Shown: one piece after another, positions 57,442-64,000 of the stretch
How positions within the stretch are numbered: position 1 is the stretch's first letter
Layout: each line of letters opens with the position of its first letter
Assembly (NCBI GenBank): GCA_012656075.1
Contig: JAAKBF010000020.1
Location: 62,001 to 126,000 of the forward strand
DNA: 64,000 nt
From: Phytophthora hibernalis
Taxonomy: Eukaryota > Oomycota > Peronosporomycetes > Peronosporales > Peronosporaceae
Direction of reading: 5' to 3'
Program-made: the position numbers and the translations under genes
Notes under the pieces: model-generated
Told to the model about the DNA's origin: nothing
Database searches by the model: none
What the model saw: only the letters and a program-made list of their open reading frames with translations

Positions 57442-57934
57442 CTAAGCAATTGACCCCGCTTCATCATGTAGTGATTCAAGCCAGGTAATGGTGTCGGTGA
57501 AGTTTGCGCTGATGTTGGATGTTTTTAAGTGCTCGGCGTAGGCTGCGAGATCGTAGAAACACTCTGCTACAAGGCCTCGTGTTGGATAGTTGTTGGGCCC
57601 CACTGCCATGAGCGAGCGAATCTCGTGACCTCCTGATTTCTCGGGCAGCACTTTTATTCCAGAGGCCTGACCAGGATCAGTGAAGGCCACAAGGTCTCCG
57701 TTGTTGCAGTCCTCGCCCTTGAAGTATGAACGCTGACCCCGTCGGAACAGCCCGCCACATGATGCGAGTTGCTGGGTTCCATCCTCCGCAGTTGTCGAAC
57801 GTATCGCAGACATTCGTGCTAGCATCGAACCACAAATTAGTTCCGTCCACTGTGCCGATACCTGCCACCGCCATAATACAATGTGCCGAGAAAGCTGCTA
57901 AATACTTGAAGTATTTTTTACTTCGAAGTACCAT
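57442..57934 (-). CDS. Cys/Trp small-protein family, copy 3, probably secreted
   Basis: About 164 residues from MVLRSKKYFKYLAAFSAHCI, a plausible signal peptide. Family order: GIGTVDGTNLWFDA, STNVCDTFDNCGGWNPATRI, MWRAVPTGSAF, then (after one surplus base near 57722-57728) YFKGEDCNNGDLVAF, HEIRSLMAVGPNNYPTRGLV and AECFYDL, ending TITWLESLHDEAG. Four or more conserved Cys and the Trp residues suggest a small disulphide-bonded secreted fold. No known effector motif. Confidence 0.6.
57919..57930. repeat. Palindrome TACTTCGAAGTA, third copy
   Basis: Identical to the copies at 3751-3762 and 3785-3796. Here it lies over the start of copy 3 and supplies its SKKY codons (from TACTTCGAAGTA read in reverse). 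Confidence 0.7.
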
Positions 57935-58582
57935 GTAAGAGTGAACCCGAAACATTGGATGGTAGCTTTCCTGGATAGTAAAATAGAGCACGGTTCGAGT
58001 TTTTCACGTCAGCTACATGTAGTAGTGGGTGATGCTCACCATGCAACGATTTTTTAAAATACTTCGAAGTCATTGATCGGGAAGAAAATAACTTGAATTG
58101 ATTTTTAACTTGTGCATATCGTAGGCAAATCTAAAGCACGAATTGAGATGCATTTTGCTGGTAAAGCATTAAACGGAGGTCGAGTTTGAAACTTGTGAAG
58201 CAGACTTCGCTTGGGGCGTCGTACATGTAGCTCTGGCGGTGCTCCGTAACGAAACCAGCACGAGGATGAAAAGAGTCGAGCATTGTCAGGGAATCTAGGT
58301 TGATTGTTAGAAATTGATGAATGCGTTTGTTGTAGCATAATGCAGTTGCAAAATGCTCATCCATGTCGGGGTATTGCGTCAGGACTAATAAAAGTGGATG
58401 TTCAGTTGAGACTGTACTGGCAGATACAACTGATTTCGAGCAGGTAATACCAACATATCTAATGGCAGCTGAAGAAGTGCCATTCGATGCGGATGATGAT
58501 GCCTCAACCGAGTAAGGTACTAACGGGAAAAATAAGCATGTAGGATTTACTGTTCCCTCACTTCATCCACAGAGTTCGCTGA
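57935..58582. other. Spacer in the Cys/Trp array
   Basis: A further ACTTCGAAGT half-palindrome near 58065. Minus-strand frames at 58105-58364 have no family motif and are not called. Confidence 0.4.
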
Positions 58583-59157
58583 TTACAAGTCAGCGACAGC
58601 TCCAACATCATTCGAGTCAATACTTTTGTCATCTTGAGATGAATTTGGCAGGGTGTCGAACCAGTTCACCGACAGGTTTGAGTCGCTGCCATCAACCCAG
58701 CTCGCACTCGAGTCTCCGTTGGTTGCACTGCCTTTGTCTGTAGCATTCAAGAGCTTCACACTCTCACACTTGCTCTCGAGTCCTTTGGTCGGGTAGAGCG
58801 ACGATTCCATCAGCAGCAATGAGCGAACCGTGTCTCCGAGTTCGCCGTTCCTTCTCAGTTCATATGAAGTTATGGTTGAGCCTTTGGAGCTGTACACGAT
58901 TCGACCTCCGCAGCCTTCTCCCTCGTAGAAGTTGACGCTACCTCCGTCGGGAATTCTTCCCCACATGACTCTCTTTGCCTTCCTCCATCCGCTGCACGAA
59001 GAAAAGGTCAAGCAAACTTGACTAGGGTGTCATACATCAGGACATTTTCGATTGTTCGCTCAGGGACTGTTAGGATTCCTGCTCGAGGTGGCAGCATCTT
59101 GCAGTGTTTCTCGCAGAAAACGAAATGAATCTGTTCTAGACGGAAGAGGTGTGGCAT
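58583..59157 (-). CDS. Cys/Trp small-protein family, copy 4
   Basis: About 190 residues from MPHLFRLEQ. GILTVPERTIENVLMYDTL leads, after one missing base near 59016, into CLTFSSCSGWRKAKRVMWGR, IPDGGSVNFYEGEGCGGRIV, DTVRSLLLMESSLYPTKGLE and SKCES. An acidic Ser/Asp-rich tail with NLSVNWFDTLPN follows. This tail motif (NLS(V/L)NWFD.LP) is shared with copy 5. The N-terminus is a poor signal peptide, so export is uncertain. Confidence 0.6.
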
Positions 59158-59386
59158 CTAAAGAAAAGCAACCATCCTTGATCTGAGGAGACGATTAACT
59201 AAACAGGATGATAACTTAATGGTGCTACCGCGAACACAAAATCGTCAAGAAGAGAACCAACTCTTTTAGCATCGTCAATAGCTGACGTATGGTTTCATGT
59301 TTTTTAAATGCAAGCACGAAGATAATACTTGTAGTTCTTCTAGGTCTTTATTATCTTCATCAAACATTACCATAACCTTCAAAAAT

Positions 59387-59808
59387 TTAAACGTCGCCAA
59401 CCGAGACTTCGCCATCCGGGAGCTCGTCAAACCAATTCAGCGACAGGTTTCCAGTGCTAGCACTCGACACATCGAACCTCTCCGATCCATTCCCGTCCGC
59501 CGAAACATTCATCACGCGCGCACTTTCACTCCGACATCTGCTGACGATGCCTTTCACGGGGAAGACCGTGTATTTCCGAACGTTTTCCCACCTCACTAAT
59601 GAAAACAGGTCCCCCACTGCAGTCTTCGTCTGCAAAACGCAACGTTCTGTCCATCCGGAACTCGTGCGTACAGGAGTTTCTGCGCCGATTCCCACCCCGA
59701 ACAGGCCGAAAACGTGATGCACATGCGACTCGTAGGGTCAAACTTCATGACTTTGTCCGAGACGGTCCTAATCCCCACTCGAGTTGGCGCCATCTGCTTC
59801 CTCTTCAA
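59387..59808 (-). CDS. Cys/Trp small-protein family, copy 5
   Basis: Starts MKRKQMAPTRVGIRTV. Then MCITFSACSGWESAQKLLYA, VPDGQNVAF, and, after surplus bases near 59636 and 59584, ADEDCSGGPVFISEVG, VRKYTVFPVKGIVSRC and the tail NLSLNWFDELPDG. It is the closest relative of copy 4. Two surplus-base breaks leave its status open. Confidence 0.55.
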
Positions 59809-59911
59809 AACTCAAAAATGACGAAAAGTCTCTTGATAGCTCAAACCAGTCACGGAATTCTAGGTGGTTATCTTTTCTTCGTCTTCAGCTAGAACCACCC
59901 CCTGGAACCTC

Positions 59912-60318
59912 TCACTCGTGGCCCCAGCTGCCAATAACGGACGTCTGAATCGACTGTTCCCAGTTCTGGCCGTCGAACGCTTCGGTGGTGACGCTCGTGA
60001 TGGTGGTGGGGTCCACGCAGCCCACAGTGACTGCGAACGAGTCCGGATTGCTGCGTGGGTGGTAGAAGGCCTGCACGCCGCAACGTTTGCAGAAAAGGTG
60101 CTTGGCTTCGTGCGTGTTGAACGTGTAGAGCGTGAGCATGTCTTCACCCTGCAGCAGTCGGAAGTGGGACTTGTGTACGATTGTGTGGCGATTGCCCTTC
60201 ATGGTGCAATGGAGCAGTTGCAGTCGGTTCGCTGCAAATCACACGGCGCGTCGAATTCGAAGTGCACCGCTTTGCAGTGACACGAACCACGGTGTAAAAC
60301 GAGGGGCTGGGAATCCAT
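59912..60318 (-). CDS. GFA/CENP-V-fold zinc enzyme (glutathione-adduct type)
   Basis: About 135 residues from MDSQPLVLHRGSCHCKAVHF. The zinc-binding layout of the GFA family is complete: GSCHC near residue 14, CNCSIC near 35 and CKRCGVQAFYHPRS near 75, ending VTTEAFDGQNWEQSI. A break at 60208-60209 (one missing base) separates CNCSI and CTMKGNRHTIV; with it repaired the protein is whole. Family members include a glutathione-dependent formaldehyde-activating enzyme, but many have unknown substrates, so no substrate is claimed. The Met at 60318 is preferred because GSCHC starts the domain. Confidence 0.85.
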
Positions 60319-60678
60319 GACTTCGGTTGTTGACTTGATGGTAGATTGGAGACTGAAGTTAGGTTTTTGCATCAGCGGAACCGATGAAGTGAGTGAAGGT
60401 CGCGACGGATGATTGGTTGAAAGGAAGGACAGCCAATAGGAAGAGCGGACGCGAAACGATGCGAGGGAATTGTGAATCGATGTTTGACGGCGGAAAACTC
60501 GCGATGGAGCTGAGGATGTTGAGGTTAAACCACTTACAGTGCAGGAAAGGTTGAGTTTATTGGAGACGAGTGAAGTGGTGCTGAAATATCCGAATGGACT
60601 GGTGCAACCGTGTATGAGATTGTTCATGGTTATTAAAATGGTGATTAATTTCTGACTGTATCTGTAGTCTCTCGACAG

Positions 60679-61301
60679 GAGTTGGGACGTCTGAAGAAAC
60701 GATTTGTGCACATGATTCCAATGGAAGACACGAGTCGAGAGTTGAAGGTGACGCTGGACGTGATGCTGCAGATGCCTGAGCTACGGACGCAGCCATTTGT
60801 TCTTCTGGTCTGTAGGACAATTTTGGATCGACAGAAAGAGGGAGAAGATGGGTGCGACTTGGTGACTTTTGGTGCCTTTGTGACGATCCTGGCCATTTTC
60901 AGTGTCAAGCAGTCACTTGAGCTCAAACGACAAGGTGAAGGGATGCATTACTCTGATTCGATCGACTAGTGGTTGCTGATTTTGTTGTAGTGCTTTTCGA
61001 CGTGTATGACCACGGAAACAAGGGATACGTCAGTGTGGGCGATTTTTTAGGGTTATTTCGACTGTTGCTCGTTCAAATGCGGCAAAGGAAAAGGCTCTAC
61101 GCCAGGGATTGAGGTGCAACTTGGGCCATACATAAAGCAGACGAAGACCGGTGCAAGGGGTGTCTTATTCGGTGATTTCAACCAGGTAACTACGTCATTT
61201 TCTTGACAAAGCAACCCGTGTCACCTCTTTATAACTCTTTGCTTGTTATCCAGCTGGTTGTCGACGAGGAGGTCCATGCAGCCATGACAATAGGTTATTA
61301 G
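60679..61301 (+). CDS. Calcineurin-B/CHP-like EF-hand protein, 5' end unresolved
   Basis: Exons 60679-60934, 60991-61185 and 61254-61301; an upstream first exon is needed but not identified. The match to calcineurin B/CHP runs along its length: ELGRLKKRFVHMI, then LTFGAF-like VTFGAFVTILAIFS, VLFDVYDHGNKGYVSVGDFL, AAKEKALRQG, ATWAIHKADED...GVLFGDF and the end EEVHAAMTIGY. The EF-hand loops are degenerate: the first pair lacks acidic ligands, and DHGNKGYVSVGD keeps only part. Several frame breaks occur between 61070 and 61170. It could be a calcium-independent adaptor of a phosphatase or exchanger. Confidence 0.65.
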
Positions 61302-61458
61302 AATGTCGAATCAATAACCTGGTTTCTCTGCGCTCAGAAGACCAACATATAGCACCAACTAAAATTACTTGCTTCTCTACCGGTAGTTAAATTGGCAAAA
61401 CGACTCTCTGACCTGTTTATAGTTACTGAAACTCGGTTCGCGGACGTGGTTTAAGCTG
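61302..61458. other. Short spacer before KIF6
   Basis: 157 bp with no feature seen; it must hold the KIF6 leader. Confidence 0.4.
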
Positions 61459-64000
61459 ATGGTGAAGTGGCACATTGGCACCTATGCGCGTCTGCGGCCA
61501 CCTCGCCGTGGTCATGAGAGTTCCAAGTTCGATCTCGGTACGCAATGATTCGTTTGCCTACTCTTCGCCAGATTCTAATGCTTCCTTTGTTGTCATCAGA
61601 AAGAGTCGACGATGGTCGATTCAGCAGAACTGTGATCGCTTTCCCACCCCCAGACGATGGCGAGTCTCGAATGCACCTAAAGCAACGCGATGGGCTGGAC
61701 TTCCATTTCAACGATGTCTTTGACTCAAGTGTCTCGCAGGATCAGATTTTCAATGAAGTCTGCCTCGTAAGTCAATTAAGGACCATTCTTCAAGCTTGGT
61801 CCTTCCTAATCCATTGCTGGATTTTGTAGGATATCGTGTACAGTGCTTTGACGGCTACAATGGCACCATTCTCGCGTATGGACAAACTGGGTCAGGTAAA
61901 ACATATACAATCACGGGAGGCGAACACTATGCGGACCGCGGCATCATCCCTCGTGTTCTCTCCACAATATTCGAGGAGTTTGAGAAGAGGCCAAACATGC
62001 GCTACTCGTGCTACATCTCATACCTGGAAATTTACAACGAAAACGTCTACGACTTGCTCGATCGGTACGTGTCTCTCGTATCCAACTTCAATAATTTGAA
62101 TTAACTGTGTAGCTGCTTAGCTCCCATACCGATCGGCCAATTGAGGAGTGGACGAAAGTTCTTCTAATGGATGACGATGATGGAGATATGCACTTTCGAA
62201 ATCTCGGGTAAGCCTCCTGTTGTAACCTTTTCATCGTTGGCGCAGCAAACAATTTACGAGTGTGCTTCTATTTGCTAGTGTCTTTGAGGCGGTCTCTGAA
62301 GAAGAAGCGTTGAATCTGCTCTTCCTCGGAAATATGAACCGTGTCACGAGTGATACTCCGATGAACCAGGTAGGAATTAGGCGAGGTTGAATTCGCATCA
62401 CACGAATACTGACTCTGGACTACATGTTCTGTCAGGCTTCGTCGCGCTCGCACTCGATTTTTAGCGTCATGATCGAGTCTCGCCCTGTCGATTCAGACGT
62501 GATCGTCACATCCAAGCTTCACCTTGTTGATCTAGCAGGATCAGAGCGGGTCTACAAACGAGATGGTACTCAGCGTACGCGTTCCGAGGGAAAACATATT
62601 AACCTCTCTCTTCATCATCTGGAGCAGGTACATTTTTCATTGAAACCCTCTCTGATAACCTGCAGGTTGTTTGACGAAGTTGCTCTCTTGTAGGTGATTC
62701 TGTCACTACGAAGTAAGCGCAACGCAGTTGCCAAATCGTATCATATTCCGTACCGTAACTCAATGCTCACATCTGTATTGCGAGGAAGTCTCGGTGGAAA
62801 TTGTAAGTCAGTGTTCGTCGCAACACTGAATCCGGAGAACGATTTCGTGGACGAATCCATTTCAACGTGCCGGTTCATGCAGCGCTGCTCCGAAGTGGCC
62901 GTGGACGTGGCTGTCAATTCGGAAGTGGACACTGAAAAGCGCTTGGAGACAGTTGAAAAACTCAATGCAGAGCTTGAAACCACCAACTTTGAACTTCAGG
63001 CTCGCGCTGTGCAACTTGAAAACGATTTGGAAGCGCAAGTCCTTCAATTTGGCAAGCAGGAGAAGCAATGGGAACGGCGTCTCTTACTGGCCCAAGAAGA
63101 GGCCCAAGCAGCACAAACTGCTGCGAAAAGTGCGAGGGACCGATCGGACATTGCTGGCAAAAGAGTCAATTGGATGCAGTGTGAAGAAATCGTTGAGAAA
63201 TTATTGCTTACCGGAGACTTACCTCGCGAGGAATTGGATAACCCGAGAAGAGTGGACGAGTTCGAGGAAGCTTGGCTGCTTTATGAAGCAGTTGCAAAGG
63301 AAATTCGAGGTCTAGGAATGGCCACAGCACTTGGATGCCTGGTAGTTTTGAAGGAAAACACATTTTTCGCTTCGAATACCGCGGCTGAACTGCAAGAGCT
63401 CATGATGAAGCAAACACGAACCGTTGAGGCACTAGAGCAACGATTGCTGGAGCAGAAACGTGAGGCTGAGCAGTTGAAGGATCAAATTCAGAGTGTGGCG
63501 GAAGATCAAAAGGCTGAGAATGAGCCCAAGACAAACGTTGCAAGATCAAAATTGCACACAGGAACTCTTAGAAAGCGTCATCCTTCTCACAGGCGTTTGA
63601 CTGCAAGTGGGCGAGATGGAAGCACAGGAGATCGTGACGCATCGTACAGCGGCAGCGATAGTGAAAATGATAGTGAAGCTTCAGAAACACACGAATACGA
63701 CCGACCATCTGCATCTCGGCTTCAAACGCCGGAGTCACATATTAAGGCGAGTCGATCAGAGTACAGCAATGCAAGCATCTCTGAAATGGATGACAAGCAA
63801 ACCACCCTAAGAACTGCTGCGTTGACAACTGATGTGGTGGAAAATCATGTCCCACCTCCGCCAGGAAGTCCCCGCAAGTCCGGAAGCGATATGATCCGAA
63901 AGCGCATGGAGCTTCTGCGAACTGGGAGCTTGTTCGTGAAATACGGTCGCTTTGGGAAACCGCATGTGCGTTTTGTCTGGTGCTCAGCTGATCTCGAGTA
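61459..64000 (+). CDS. KIF6: Kinesin KIF6 (flagellar), 3' end beyond window
   Basis: Exons 61459-61766, 61830-62064, 62121-62207, 62279-62369, 62436-62627 and 62694 to the edge. The start MVKWHIGTYARLRPP matches KIF6 MVK...(F)AR(V)KPP. Motor motifs: YGQTGSGKTYTITGGEHYAD (P-loop), SYLEIYNENVYDLLDR, EEEALNLLFLGNMNRV, NQASSRSHSIFS (switch I), VDLAGSERV (switch II) and IPYRNSMLTSVLRGSLGGNC. A coiled coil (62930-63130) and a KIF6/9-like helical segment (63150-63310) follow, then a Ser/Asp-rich linker. At the edge a PH-like start appears (GSLFVKYGRFGKPHVRFVW). Frame breaks lie near 61540, 61605 and 61850. Confidence 0.92.

Noticed and set aside
1..64000. tRNA, rRNA, CRISPR or RxLR/Crinkler effector genes
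   Set aside because: No cloverleaf-like run, no regular spacer array, and none of the secreted proteins shows RxLR-EER or LFLAK motifs; a tRNA scan and effector HMM search were not possible.

Overview
The window is nuclear DNA of an oomycete, most likely a Phytophthora or close relative with swimming zoospores. The evidence is short GT-AG introns in several genes, plant-like fusion of aspartokinase to homoserine dehydrogenase, a CDPK, a repeated multi-span membrane-protein family that I associate with Phytophthora, several small secreted proteins of no known family, and flagellar motors (DYNC2H1, KIF6) that non-flagellate downy mildews would lack. Genes are packed closely on both strands, about one per 2 kb. 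I saw no rRNA or tRNA gene, no CRISPR array and no bacterial-type operon, but no covariance search was possible.

Layout. 1-1360: 5' part of a FAN/NSMAF-type BEACH protein (minus), cut by the left edge. 1568-5093: two damaged copies (A, B) of a multi-span membrane-protein family; B carries an internal inversion. 5905-8991: head-to-head spliceosomal genes LSM6 (minus) and DDX42 (plus). 9239-11810: SAPS-domain PP6 regulatory subunit (minus). 12635-16209: two more family copies, C (decayed) and D (nearly complete). 16316-17106: a short tandem repeat holding a non-autonomous TIR element with an 11-bp target duplication. 17355-19213: DNase II (minus). 19620-21263: conserved Q/M-rich protein of unknown role (minus). 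23946-24440: small MGCC lipid-anchored protein (minus). 24594-37865: cytoplasmic dynein-2 heavy chain, 13.3 kb without convincing introns (minus). 38031-39772: unknown protein (plus). 39967-46187: two inverted secreted paralogs bracketing a divergent pair of Gly-rich secreted proteins and an ELAPOR-like sorting receptor. 46487-51043: aspartokinase-homoserine dehydrogenase (minus) and an MFSD8/CLN7-like transporter (plus), head to head. 51128-52872: NHL-repeat/F-box-like protein. 53350-55638: CDPK in ten exons. 56044-59808: a minus-strand array of five copies of a small Cys/Trp protein family. 59912-60318: GFA/CENP-V-fold enzyme. 60679-61301: calcineurin-B/CHP-like EF-hand protein. 61459-64000: KIF6 kinesin, running off the right edge into a PH-like domain.

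A cross-cutting point: about 35 reading-frame breaks fall inside otherwise well conserved genes. Most are explained by one missing base, usually in a short run of one nucleotide; a minority need one extra base. The dynein gene alone has 11. I read these mainly as base-calling or assembly errors, so a frame break alone is weak evidence that a gene here is dead. In-frame stops, inversions and large deletions (copies A, B, C) are stronger evidence.

Functional grouping: the splicing pair LSM6/DDX42, the flagellar/intraflagellar-transport motors DYNC2H1 and KIF6, endolysosomal functions (BEACH protein, DNase II, ELAPOR-like, MFSD8-like) and calcium signalling (CDPK, CHP-like). The lineage-specific material (membrane family, secreted pairs, Cys/Trp array, TIR element) sits between these conserved genes.
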